A stretch of DNA of 64,000 nt from Gammaproteobacteria bacterium (GTDB lineage Bacteria > Pseudomonadota > Gammaproteobacteria > Pseudomonadales > Pseudomonadaceae). The notes under the pieces were generated by a model. It was not told where the DNA came from. It searched no databases and saw only the letters and a program-made list of their open reading frames with translations. A program made the position numbers and the translations under genes. Shown here piece after piece: positions 38,159 to 46,338 of this stretch; the first letter of the stretch is position 1, and each line of letters opens with the position of its first letter. The stretch covers positions 1-64,000 of the forward strand of contig JAHJYA010000094.1 of the NCBI GenBank assembly GCA_018826895.1. The letters run 5' to 3'.

Positions 38159-38194
38159 TGTGGTCAGCTCTGGCGGTGGATGAAAATGGTGCGG

Positions 38195-39268
38195 TTATCT
38201 CCCGATGCGCTTGCCCGGGATGTACACATCCCCGGCGAACAGGCGCCGGGCTGTGCGCACCAGGGAGGCGCGCAGTTTTTCGGGACGGTTCTGCGAGTCA
38301 GGTTCCAGCGACACTTCGATCTGCCCGCCCGGGTGCTCCAGGCGTACTAGCGCGGCACCGCTGATCGGGGTGATCTGGTGGGCCACGCTGCCCGGCAAGG
38401 CGCAGGCACTGGCCAAGCCGATGGCGCCCGTTGCAGCCAGCGAACGGTGGCAGTTATGCGGCATGAAGTAGCGGGTACTCAGGCTGCCGCCCTGGCGTGG
38501 CGGGGCCAGCAGTACGGGTTTGGGAATGACCATGTGCGCGACATCGCCCAGGCCCATCAGGCGGCCGGCCTGCAGGCGAATGCTTTCCAGTCGCGCGAGC
38601 AACTGTGGGTCGGCGTCCAGCTCGGTGGCTGTCTCGTAACCGGTTTTGCCCAGCGCCTCGGCATGCATCAGGACCATGGGCATGGCCATGTCGATGCAGG
38701 TCACTTCCACGCCATCGATCAGGTCACGCACCTGGCCGCTCGGCAGCAGGCTGCCGGTCTTGGCGCCGGCGGCATCAAGAAAGGTCAGGCGGATCGGTGC
38801 AGCCGTGCCGGGCACACCGTCGATTTGCGTGTCGCCCTCATAGCGCACCCGGCCGTTGGGGGTCAGTACATCGGAATCGATCAGGGTATTGGTGTTGAGG
38901 TTGCGGATACGCACCCGCGTGGCCGGTGTGGTGGCGTTGACCAGGCCATGTTCGATGGCGAAGGGGCCTATTGCGCAGAGCATGTTGCCGCAGTTCGGCG
39001 CAGTATCGACGCGTCGCTGGGCGACCATCACCTGGACGAACAGGTAGTCGACATCGGCATCCGGGTGCGGTGAACGGCTGACGATGGCAACCTTGCTCGT
39101 CTGGGGGCTGCCACCGCCAATGCCATCGATCTCCAGCTCATGGCCTGATCCCATGACCTTGAGTAGTACCTCGTCGCGTTGCGCCGGATCGCTAGGCAGG
39201 TGGTTGGCCAGGAACACCGGCCCACGGGACGTGCCGCCGCGCATGAGGACACAGGGAATGGCTTGCAT
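38195..39268 (-). CDS. PrpF/GalD-family isomerase (aconitate-type or 4-oxalomesaconate tautomerase)
   Basis: The 357-residue protein starts IPCVLMRGGTSRGPVFLANHLP and has DGIGGGSPQTSKVAIV, APNCGNMLCAIGPFAIE and VEVTCIDMAMPMVLM. These match the PrpF/GalD fold, which isomerises double bonds in methylaconitate, aconitate or 4-oxalomesaconate. The Cys in NCGN is the conserved catalytic residue. It is the first gene of the operon with porin and TctCBA. No gallate genes (galA, galB, galC) are near, so an aconitate isomerase role is at least as likely as GalD. Confidence 0.82.
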   Translation of the reverse strand: MQAIPCVLMRGGTSRGPVFLANHLPSDPAQRDEVLLKVMGSGHELEIDGIGGGSPQTSKVAIVSRSPHPDADVDYLFVQVMVAQRRVDTAPNCGNMLCAIGPFAIEHGLVNATTPATRVRIRNLNTNTLIDSDVLTPNGRVRYEGDTQIDGVPGTAAPIRLTFLDAAGAKTGSLLPSGQVRDLIDGVEVTCIDMAMPMVLMHAEALGKTGYETATELDADPQLLARLESIRLQAGRLMGLGDVAHMVIPKPVLLAPPRQGGSLSTRYFMPHNCHRSLAATGAIGLASACALPGSVAHQITPISGAALVRLEHPGGQIEVSLEPDSQNRPEKLRASLVRTARRLFAGDVYIPGKRIGR

Positions 39269-39358
39269 GATGTCTCCGGTGCAATAAATATAGTTATTGT
39301 TGCGTTGGGAGATTATCGGGGCAGTTTTTTTAATCTGTAAATTGCATATATTTGAGCT

Positions 39359-39383
39359 ATTAATGTGTTTTAAGCATTAATGC
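39359..39383. promoter_or_regulatory. Palindromic operator candidate between prpF-like and lysR genes
   Basis: GCATTAATGC (39374-39383) is a perfect palindrome. ATTAATG (39359-39365) and CATTAAT (39375-39381) form an inverted repeat with 9-nt spacing. It lies in the 210-bp divergent intergenic region, about 100 bp from each start, fitting a LysR binding site. Confidence 0.45.
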
Positions 39384-39478
39384 GGCGTCAGAATGCACGA
39401 CAACAGCCGGACCCCGCGCAAACCCGCTTATGCTGATACGCTAAATATAAAAATCGGATCGATTAATAGGTTTCGTGC

Positions 39479-40399
39479 ATGAATTACGAGCTGCAAGACC
39501 TTCGGGCCTTTGTGAAAATCGCCGAATTCGGCAACTTCCATGAGGCCGCCAACGCCATTCACCTGTCCCAGCCGGCGCTGACCCGACGCATGCAAAAGCT
39601 CGAAGAGGGGCTGGGCACGCAGTTGCTCGACCGCACCACCCGGCGCGTGAGCCTGACAGCTGTGGGGCGGGACTTTCTGCCCAAGGCGCGCCGCCTGCTG
39701 GATGACTTCGAGCGCTCTATTCTGGGTATCCGTGAACTTGCCGAGCGACAGTCCGGGCAGGTGACGCTGGCCTGCATCCCGACTGCAGCGTTCTACTTTC
39801 TGCCAACGGTGATCCGCGAGTTCAACCTGCAGTACCCGAAGATTCGCATCCGTATTCTCGACCTCAGCGCCCATGAAGGGCTTGAGGCGGTGATCCGCGG
39901 GGAGGCCGATTTCGGTATCAATATGCTCAGTGGGCAAAGCGCTGAAATCGACTTCACACCGTTGGTCAATGAGCCCTTCGTCCTCGCCTGTCGGCGTGAT
40001 CACCCCTTGGCCAAGCAGGATCAGGTGGCCTGGCGCGAGCTCAGTGATTACCGCCTGATCGGGGTGGGAAGGCTCAGTGGTAATCGCGTACTGCTCGATC
40101 ATGGCCTGGCCCACTTGGACTGGCGGCCGAGCTGGTTCTATGAGGTGCAGCACCTGTCCACGTCGCTGGGCATGGTTGAGGCCGGTCTTGGTGTGGCAGC
40201 ACTGCCCAGCCTGGCAATGCCCGCCGAAGATCACCCCATCCTGGTTCAGCGGCCTCTGGTCGAGCCCGTTATCAGCCGCACCCTAGGCCTTGTCAGGCGC
40301 CACGGCTCTTCGCTATCACCGGCTGCCGAGCAGTTCGTCGACACCCTGTTGCGCCAATGGCCGGGTTACACCTCGTTAGGGTTACCGGCTAAAGACTGA
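39479..40399 (+). CDS. LysR-family regulator of the tricarboxylate operon
   Basis: The 306-residue LysR protein starts MNYELQDLRAFVKIAEFGNFHEAANAIHLSQPALTRRMQKLE (HTH within residues 1-60) and has a standard effector domain. It is transcribed divergently from the PrpF-like/porin/TctCBA operon, so it very likely regulates that operon in response to the imported acid or its isomer. It is unlike the LysR pair of the itaconate region. Confidence 0.87.
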   Translation: MNYELQDLRAFVKIAEFGNFHEAANAIHLSQPALTRRMQKLEEGLGTQLLDRTTRRVSLTAVGRDFLPKARRLLDDFERSILGIRELAERQSGQVTLACIPTAAFYFLPTVIREFNLQYPKIRIRILDLSAHEGLEAVIRGEADFGINMLSGQSAEIDFTPLVNEPFVLACRRDHPLAKQDQVAWRELSDYRLIGVGRLSGNRVLLDHGLAHLDWRPSWFYEVQHLSTSLGMVEAGLGVAALPSLAMPAEDHPILVQRPLVEPVISRTLGLVRRHGSSLSPAAEQFVDTLLRQWPGYTSLGLPAKD

Positions 40400-40500
40400 G
40401 TGCTCAATGGCGACGGTCACTCCAGGTCGGGCGGCTGCAGAGTCTGTTGATGTCCGTTACGTGCGGCTTTCCCAAGGGTGCGCTTCGCGTTGAGGTTGCG

Positions 40501-40632
40501 TTACGCGCAAGTCGACGCTTTAACGATGGAGCAGCTGAAAGTAGGGCTTTTGCGCCATGCTTTTAATTGCTCTGCTAATTGCTCTGCCCCTCTAAGGAAA
40601 TCGAGAGTTTCTTCTAATTCTGGTCCTCTCAT
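40501..40632 (-). CDS. Small ORF at the edge of the cassette-like region
   Basis: A 43-codon frame starts MRGPELEETLDFLRGAEQL and ends in TAA at 40501. It is on the same strand as the other cassette-like genes and is AT-richer than the flanking genes. It could be a truncated cassette ORF or not coding at all. I do not recognise it. Confidence 0.25.
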   Translation of the reverse strand: MRGPELEETLDFLRGAEQLAEQLKAWRKSPTFSCSIVKASTCA

Positions 40633-40655
40633 TTTAGCTACTCTCTTCGAGGCTG

Positions 40656-41015
40656 TTACGCTGAGGGCTCAGACCAAACCGCATATTCGTTGCCGGTGGG
40701 GTCTGTGAAGTGGAACCGCCGCCCGCCGGGGAAGGAAAAAATAGCTTGAGTGATCGTCCCTCCCGCTGACGTGACCTTGGCTGCAGTCGCTTCCAGCTCT
40801 GAGCTGTAAAGCACAACCAATACACTACCGTTGTCGGGTGATACGACGTTGTCTGATTTGAAAAAGCCCCCGTCCAATCCTGCGTTTTCTATCGCTATAT
40901 AAGCCGGGCCATAGTCAATAAACGACCAGCCAAATGCCGATGTAAAAAAGCGCTTGGTTGCTTCAAGGTCGCGTGAGGGGATTTCCAAGTAGTTTATTTT
41001 TCCGGTTTCTTTCAT
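40656..41015 (-). CDS. VOC-family (glyoxalase/bleomycin-resistance fold) protein
   Basis: The 119-residue protein has KINYLEIPSRDLEATKRFFTSAFGW at the start and RRFHFTDPTGNEYAVWSE at the end, the usual VOC pattern with HF..DPTGN metal-site residues. Typical members bind divalent metal and act on small molecules; the substrate is unknown. Its AT-richer composition and setting among short same-strand genes fit an integron cassette. Confidence 0.85.
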   Translation of the reverse strand: MKETGKINYLEIPSRDLEATKRFFTSAFGWSFIDYGPAYIAIENAGLDGGFFKSDNVVSPDNGSVLVVLYSSELEATAAKVTSAGGTITQAIFSFPGGRRFHFTDPTGNEYAVWSEPSA

Positions 41016-41072
41016 GGCATCCTCACGTGTATAGGCAAAATCGTATGCTAGGGTCGTTTAATGAGTGTCAGT

Positions 41073-41288
41073 CTATTGGCTTTTGTATCGCCGCTGCCAC
41101 TCAAGCGCGACCTCACCCATTGTTTTGGATTTACCGTCTTTTATCCATGCCATAAAGTCCCGGTCAAACTTGAAGTCCGGCCCACATGTTTTACTCAAGA
41201 AACGCCTTACGTTTTGAGTGTTTCGGTAGGTGCTTGTGACCGCTGTTTCCTTCGTTATTTGCCCGCCGTGCCAGTCGAAGTCTGCCAT
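41073..41288 (-). CDS. DUF6434-like small protein
   Basis: The 71-residue product starts MADFDWHGGQITKETAVTST and continues YRNTQNVRRFL, GPDFKFDRDFMAWIKD and EVALEWQRRY. This is the pattern of the small DUF6434 domain found in SAP-domain and cassette proteins. The ATG at 41288 follows a GGAAAACAG stretch. The longer frame to 41432 runs into the attC site and is rejected. Function unknown. Confidence 0.7.
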   Translation of the reverse strand: MADFDWHGGQITKETAVTSTYRNTQNVRRFLSKTCGPDFKFDRDFMAWIKDGKSKTMGEVALEWQRRYKSQ

Positions 41289-41420
41289 CTGTTTTCCTTT
41301 TTCGATAGCTCCCACCTCTGGTCGGATATACCAATGTAGCCGCGCTGACGACAGATGCAGAAGAGAAACCTTGCTCACTGCTTGTGGGGGAGTCCGTATA
41401 CAGTACTTTATTGGGCTTAG

Positions 41421-41492
41421 GCATAACGCCAAGGCTCACCGACGGCAATGGAACGTAGCGGAATTGCCGTCCGGTGCAGCGCCTTGTTCGGC
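41421..41492 (-). repeat. Integron attC site (59-base element)
   Basis: Read on the minus strand, it runs from GCCGAACAAGGCGCTGC to GAGCCTTGGCGTTATGC. The inner arms GACGGCAAT and ATTGCCGTC are inverted. AACAAGGCGC with GCCTTGGCGTT are the outer arms ending in the GTTATGC core. This is the canonical attC layout of about 70 bp. It lies directly after the methyltransferase gene and before the DUF6434 gene, exactly where a cassette boundary should be. Confidence 0.75.
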
Positions 41493-41501
41493 AGTCACTC
41501 G

Positions 41502-42122
41502 CTATCGCTTCTCCAATAGAAACCACGTCGAGTCATCCTGAGGGAAGTGTGGATCTCGGTGATAGACAAAGCCATAGTCGACCAGATGCAGGTCGGGGAA
41601 TTTGTCAAGCATTTCGCCAGCGAAGTCACGCTTGAAAAGCTTTCCTGTGTGACCTCGGTAGGTGATCTCCGTCGGCTTCGGGTTGTAGTATTCGGCCACA
41701 AGCACATAACGAGAAGACGCTCTGTGTATCAGTTCGTAGACAGTCGGCAGCTTGTCAGGATTGATGTGGATCAAAACGCCTTTGGTGAACACAAGGTCCC
41801 ATGTCGCTTCCGGCTGGAATTCGAGAATTGATTTCACATGGAGATTTACGTCGGGGAGCTTGGATTGAAGCTCTGACGCGGCCTTCTGATTGATCTCTAC
41901 AGCAGATAGTTGGGCTGCGGGCAGCAAATGGCGCAGCGCCACCAAGTTCAGGCCGATATTGGAGCCGAGTTCCAAAACACTGTTCACTGAGTGAGCTCGG
42001 GCAAGGACCTTGCTGAAAAAAGCTGTCTTGGAAGCAACCAACCGGGGACCTTGGTTACGGTCGACGTATTCGTTTCCAAAGTCGCCTTCCCAGAAGGTCT
42101 CTTGTTCTGTCGTGCGTGTCAT
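41502..42122 (-). CDS. SAM-dependent methyltransferase (pseudaminic-acid-associated type)
   Basis: The 206-residue protein has EQETFWEGDFGNEYVDRNQ at the start, the SAM-binding motif VLELGSNIGLNLVAL, AVEINQKAA and LVFTKGVLIHINPDKLP. This pattern fits the methylases annotated with pseudaminic acid biosynthesis, but no sugar or flagellar glycosylation genes are nearby. Its 3' end is flanked by an attC site, so it was probably acquired as an integron cassette. Substrate unknown. Confidence 0.8.
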   Translation of the reverse strand: MTRTTEQETFWEGDFGNEYVDRNQGPRLVASKTAFFSKVLARAHSVNSVLELGSNIGLNLVALRHLLPAAQLSAVEINQKAASELQSKLPDVNLHVKSILEFQPEATWDLVFTKGVLIHINPDKLPTVYELIHRASSRYVLVAEYYNPKPTEITYRGHTGKLFKRDFAGEMLDKFPDLHLVDYGFVYHRDPHFPQDDSTWFLLEKR

Positions 42123-42150
42123 ATTGCCTTCCTTTTTTGGTGCCGGAGTT

Positions 42151-42217
42151 TTGGTTAAAGGGCGGGGTTTAGCCCGTCCCAGTGTGCGTAGCGAACGATT
42201 TGAGCCGGTTGTTAGAG
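42151..42217 (-). repeat. Possible second, degenerate attC site
   Basis: On the minus strand, CTCTAACAACCGGCTCAAATCG is followed by GACGGGCTAAACCCCGCCC and TTTAACC. The TAACAA...TCAA start and internal hairpin resemble a second attC class. A clear GTTRRRY core at the far end is missing. It lies between the DUF4087 and methyltransferase genes. Confidence 0.45.
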
Positions 42218-42221
42218 GAGT

Positions 42222-42626
42222 TCAGCGTAGAGGTATTTTGTCGTAAATGTTCGGATCTTCCAAACATTGCTTTAATAGTAATTGCTCTCCACTGTAGACT
42301 TTTAATATTTTTGAGCTCTCTTTGTTCGTTTTGACGTTAAGGCAGACGCATGAAAAGCCGTAATAACCATTCGTGCGGACAAATTCATTTTGGTCAATGG
42401 TTGGCATATTTTCCATTGAGTCTTCGTTGATAAAGCCTCTGCCTTGTACTGATATCGTCCACTCAGATTCGCTATCAGTTAACCATAGGTTTGCTGGCGT
42501 GGGATTTTCTAGCCAGCCACAGCGTTTTTCTGCTGACATGGCGCTGAAAGGTAATACGAAAAGTACGATTGAGAGTACGCGATGCAATTTAGTGTTTTCC
42601 CTAACAGTGATTAAACCGAATCCCAC
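42222..42626 (-). CDS. DUF4087 secreted protein
   Basis: The frame encodes up to 134 residues with a signal-like N-terminus (LHRVLSIVLFVLPFSAMSA/EK). The DUF4087 pattern RCGWLENPTPANLWLTD follows, then EWTISVQGRGF and a Cys-containing CVCLNVKT. A later in-frame start is possible. It is AT-rich and typical of cassette-borne periplasmic proteins. Function unknown. Confidence 0.72.
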   Translation of the reverse strand: MGFGLITVRENTKLHRVLSIVLFVLPFSAMSAEKRCGWLENPTPANLWLTDSESEWTISVQGRGFINEDSMENMPTIDQNEFVRTNGYYGFSCVCLNVKTNKESSKILKVYSGEQLLLKQCLEDPNIYDKIPLR

Positions 42627-42823
42627 ACTAATCCAATAGCACGGAGCTCTTGATAAGACTCCACCTTCCTTGCAACTAAAAATAAACTACACCCAAATCA
42701 ACGCTTTGTGCCAGCCAGCACGACACACAAACGTATTCGCTTGCCTTCCGCTTTCCGCGCAGCGAGGAACATTTCACCGTCCCGCCACCCCGCACAAATT
42801 GCGTCGGCAATTGCCGCTCAGCT

Positions 42824-44380
42824 TCACCCCTCTCGCCGCGCCCGTAAATCCCGCGCGACGTGTTCGGCGAGGCCGGCGCCGGCTTCGCTCATGGTCAGGT
42901 AGGTGCGGTTGGCACCGGCATCCTGGATGCGTTGGGCGATATCGTCGTACATGGCGTGGGAGACGATCAGTCCATCGAAACCGCTGTCGCGCAGTTTGCG
43001 GGTGGAGATGACCTTGGCCTCGGGGTCGTTCATGGCCAGGATCACGGCTTCTACGGCGGGCATTTCGATGCGTTGCCAGAACACTGGGTCTTCGGCGTCG
43101 GCAAATAGGATATGCCGGCCGGCTTCGCCATTGAGTTGGATGACCTGGGGGTCGGAGTCCAGGCTGACCATATTCCAGCCCTGGTGGGCGAGGTGGTCGT
43201 AGGCGGCGCGGCCGGTGCGGCCCATGCCCATCACGAGAATTTGCGCATCGCCCAGGGACACGGGTTGTTCGTCGGGGTGGCGGATGTTGCGTTCCAGGGG
43301 GATCAGGCGGTGCGCCAGGCGCTCGTAGAGCGGGTTGGCGAAGCGGTTGAGCTGGGCCGAGATAACAAAAGACAGCGCTACCGTGATGGCCAGCGGCACG
43401 AGGTAGGCGGGCAGTAACACGCTGGCGACGATCAGGCCAAACTCGCTGTAGTTGGTCAGGCTGACGCTGCTGAGGAAGGCGCTGCGCGCGCGTAGGCGAA
43501 ACAGCAAAAACAGCCCGAAGAACAGCGCGCCCTTGAGTGGCAGGAGCAGGGCCATCAGCGCGGCGAAAATCAGGGTGTCGAGGTCTGGCAAACCGCCGAT
43601 GCCGATCTGCAGGAAGAAGCCGACCAGAAAGACTTCCTTGATACTCCACAGCGAGTTGGCCAACTCGCCGGCGCGCGGGTGTTTGGCAAGCATGGCGCCG
43701 AAGGCTAGGGCGCCCAGTTCGGCGCTCAGTCCGACACTCTCGAAGCCATAGCCGCCGATCACCAGGGCCAGCAGCAGGCCGAGCAGGACCATCAGCTCTT
43801 CGTGACCGCTGGCATCGAGCAGGCGGAACAGCAGTGGCCGCAGCAGGGGTAGGGCGAAGACCAGCAAGGCCCAGGCCGAGGGCACTTTGCCGCTGGCCAG
43901 GCTCATGACCAGCAGGGCAATCAGGTCCTGAATAATCAGCACACCGATGGCCACCCGGCCATGGAAGGCGCGCAGCTCACGTTTACCTTCCAGCACTTTG
44001 GCCGCCAGCACGGTGCTGGAGAAGGACAAGGCGATCGCCAGCAGCAAGGCCTGCTGCCAGGGCGGGTCGAGGACCAACAGGATAACGGGCAAAAACAGCA
44101 GGCTGGAGAGCACGAAGTGCAGCAGGCCGCCGCCGATCACTTCGCGGCGCAGCAGGGCGCTGGGCTTGAGTTTGAGGCCGACGGTAAACAGCAGCAGTAA
44201 CACACCGAGGTGGGCGAGGTGATCGAGAATAAGGCTGTCTAGCGGGCCGATGCCCAGGCGGCTACCGGCGGCAGCGAGAGCGAAGCCGGCGGCCAGGTAG
44301 CCAATCAGCGGCGGTAGGCCGATGCTGCGCACGGCCATGCCCATGATGAAGGCGAAGGCGATCCAGGTGGCTTCGATCAT
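42824..44380 (-). CDS. KefC/YbaL-type cation:proton antiporter
   Basis: The 518-residue protein has about 12 membrane helices typical of the CPA2 family (IGPLDSLILDHLAHLGVLLLLFTVGLKLKPS) and a C-terminal RCK/TrkA-N Rossmann domain (ILVMGMGRTGRAAYDHLA, about residue 390). It probably exports K+ or Na+ in exchange for H+ under control of a nucleotide. The gene lies just beyond the cassette-like region and is monocistronic. Confidence 0.88.
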   Translation of the reverse strand: MIEATWIAFAFIMGMAVRSIGLPPLIGYLAAGFALAAAGSRLGIGPLDSLILDHLAHLGVLLLLFTVGLKLKPSALLRREVIGGGLLHFVLSSLLFLPVILLVLDPPWQQALLLAIALSFSSTVLAAKVLEGKRELRAFHGRVAIGVLIIQDLIALLVMSLASGKVPSAWALLVFALPLLRPLLFRLLDASGHEELMVLLGLLLALVIGGYGFESVGLSAELGALAFGAMLAKHPRAGELANSLWSIKEVFLVGFFLQIGIGGLPDLDTLIFAALMALLLPLKGALFFGLFLLFRLRARSAFLSSVSLTNYSEFGLIVASVLLPAYLVPLAITVALSFVISAQLNRFANPLYERLAHRLIPLERNIRHPDEQPVSLGDAQILVMGMGRTGRAAYDHLAHQGWNMVSLDSDPQVIQLNGEAGRHILFADAEDPVFWQRIEMPAVEAVILAMNDPEAKVISTRKLRDSGFDGLIVSHAMYDDIAQRIQDAGANRTYLTMSEAGAGLAEHVARDLRARREG

Positions 44381-44442
44381 GGGCGCTCCTCATGCGTAGG
44401 CAAGGCGCGCATTTAATCACGCCTTGTGGGTGCCGGGGAGTC

Positions 44443-45690
44443 TTAGTCGAGCTTGGCGCCCTGGTCGATCCAGGCGCCTATAAGGGTTCGCTCTTCCGGC
44501 GTCATCTGGGTCAGGTTCCCCAGCGGCATGATCTGTGAGTCGACAGCTTGCGCCTTGATTTGCGCCGCATGTTGTTGGATTAGCTGCGGCGTATCGAGCA
44601 TAAAGCCGGCTGGCGCGGCGCTGAACATCGGGCTGCTGGGTTGGGCGGCGTGGCAGACGCTGCAGCGCTCGGTGATTACTGGCTGTACTTGAGCAAAGCT
44701 GATGCGCGTTGGGGCCGTGCTTTGCGGCGCTGCCGACGCGCTGCTTGCCGGCTGGCTGATACTGGCCGGCGGCGCTGCAGGCCGCTCGGCAGCGTTACGG
44801 CTTGGGTCGGTCACGAACGCCAGGCAAAGCATGCCCAGTGCGGCGGCGGGCAGGGTCCAGGCATATTTCTGGGTGGCGTGGCGGGTGTTGAAGTAGTGCC
44901 GCACCAGCACCGCGAGCACGGCGATGCCGGCCAGGATCAGCCAGTTGTAGTCGCTGCCGTAGGTGCTCGGGAAATGGTTGCTGATCATGATGAACAGCAC
45001 CGGCAGGGTGAAGTAGTTGTTGTGCCGCGAGCGCAGTAGGCCCTTGGCCGGCAGGGATGGGTCGGGGGTGGTGCCGTCGTTGATGGCTTTTACCAGGGCG
45101 CGCTGGGCCGGCATGATGATGCGGAACACGTTGCCGACCATCAGGGTGCCGATGATTGCGCCCACATGGATATAGGCCGCGCGACCACTGAATATCTGTG
45201 AGAAGCCCCAGGCGGCAGCAATGATCAGCACGAACAGCACGGCGCCGAGCAGAGCGGGGCGCTGGCCCAGGGGCGAGTCGCAGAGCAGGTCGTAGATCAA
45301 CCAGCCGAGCAGCAGGGAACCCAGGCCGATACACACGGCCAGGGCAGGCGCCAGTTCGCTGCCGGGTTTGACCAGGTACAGGCCGGGGTTGAGGTAGTAG
45401 ACGACCATCAACAGGGCGACGCCCGACAGCCAGGTGAAGTACGCCTCCCATTTGAACCAGTGCAGGTTCTCCGGCATCGCAGGCGGCGCCAGCTTGTACT
45501 TCTCCAGGTGATAGATGCCGCCACCATGGATCGCCCAGAGGTCGCCAGAGAGTCCATCGCGTGGGTTGGCGCGGTTGAGGTTGTTCTCCAGCCAGACAAA
45601 GTAGAAAGAGGCACCGATCCAGGCGATGCCGGTAATCATGTGGATCCAGCGAACGCTCAGGTTCAGCCATTCGAGGTAGTGTGCGTGCAC
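44443..45690 (-). CDS. puuD: Membrane-bound urate hydroxylase with cytochrome c domain
   Basis: The 415-residue protein has an N-terminal membrane part of about eight helices (WLNLSVRWIHMITGIAWIGASFYFVWLEN) and a C-terminal heme c motif CSVCH (ITERCSVCHAAQ). This is the PuuD type of urate oxidase, which oxidises urate to 5-hydroxyisourate and passes electrons to the respiratory chain. It is the last gene of the minus-strand purine group, 45 bp after the ureidoglycolate lyase gene. Confidence 0.93.
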   Translation of the reverse strand: MHAHYLEWLNLSVRWIHMITGIAWIGASFYFVWLENNLNRANPRDGLSGDLWAIHGGGIYHLEKYKLAPPAMPENLHWFKWEAYFTWLSGVALLMVVYYLNPGLYLVKPGSELAPALAVCIGLGSLLLGWLIYDLLCDSPLGQRPALLGAVLFVLIIAAAWGFSQIFSGRAAYIHVGAIIGTLMVGNVFRIIMPAQRALVKAINDGTTPDPSLPAKGLLRSRHNNYFTLPVLFIMISNHFPSTYGSDYNWLILAGIAVLAVLVRHYFNTRHATQKYAWTLPAAALGMLCLAFVTDPSRNAAERPAAPPASISQPASSASAAPQSTAPTRISFAQVQPVITERCSVCHAAQPSSPMFSAAPAGFMLDTPQLIQQHAAQIKAQAVDSQIMPLGNLTQMTPEERTLIGAWIDQGAKLD

Positions 45691-45735
45691 GGTCGGGTCC
45701 TCCTCCCGCCACGCAGGTCGCGCGGCGGGCCTTTC

Positions 45736-46239
45736 TTATGGGTGGGGCGCGAGTAGCAGGTACTCGTGCGCTTCAAAGAAATGCTCATCGCAGTTGGGGC
45801 CTGGGCCACTGCGATCAACCACCAGGAAGTCATCCCGCTTTTCGATCGTCAGCACCGGGTGGTGCCAGACGCCGCGATGGTAATTGATGCCCTGCCTGCC
45901 GTTACTGCGGAAGGCGCGGACGGAGCCTGATACAGGTACATCGCCAGGGGGCGCGACCACGATCAGAAAGGGGTTGCCGAGCAGCGGCACAAAGGCCTGG
46001 CTGCCTTGCGGGTGGCGCTCCAGCATGCGAATGGTCAGCGGCATCGGCAGCGCCTCGGCGCGGAAGATGCTGATGATCGCCTGGTCGTCGGGTGTGTTGG
46101 TCTGCACCGTCGCCAGTTGGTGATAGCGCTGGGTCGAGCCGTTGTTGATCATGAAGAATGCGCTGTCATCGGTCTCGATCACGTCACCGAAGGGGGCGAA
46201 AGCGGCTTTGCTCAGCGGTTCGATGATCAGGGGGCGCAT
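45736..46239 (-). CDS. allA: Ureidoglycolate lyase
   Basis: The 167-residue cupin-like protein has IIEPLSKAAFAPFGDVIE, FRAEALPMPLTIRMLERHPQGSQAFVPL, and the metal/active-site region GINYHRGVWHHPVLTI. It splits ureidoglycolate into glyoxylate and urea, the last step of the pathway. It lies upstream of puuD on the same strand. Confidence 0.93.
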   Translation of the reverse strand: MRPLIIEPLSKAAFAPFGDVIETDDSAFFMINNGSTQRYHQLATVQTNTPDDQAIISIFRAEALPMPLTIRMLERHPQGSQAFVPLLGNPFLIVVAPPGDVPVSGSVRAFRSNGRQGINYHRGVWHHPVLTIEKRDDFLVVDRSGPGPNCDEHFFEAHEYLLLAPHP

Positions 46240-46275
46240 GTTGTTCTTCTGTGGTTGTACGGGGTGGCAATAACT

Positions 46276-46327
46276 GGGGCTTTAGTTGCGAAGCGATAAC
46301 AGCTCGCGGCTAAAGCCCCTCCTACAC
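46276..46327. repeat. REP hairpin between alc and allA
   Basis: GGGGCTTTAGTTGCGA and CGCGGCTAAAGCCCC form an imperfect inverted pair. It separates allA from the upstream allantoicase gene in the same operon and may modulate mRNA stability. Confidence 0.7.
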
Positions 46328-46338
46328 AGCGGCTGTGA

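Noticed and set aside
41016-41072. Third attC site between VOC and DUF6434 genes
   Set aside because: The gap is only 57 bp and I see neither a GTTRRRY core nor paired inner arms.
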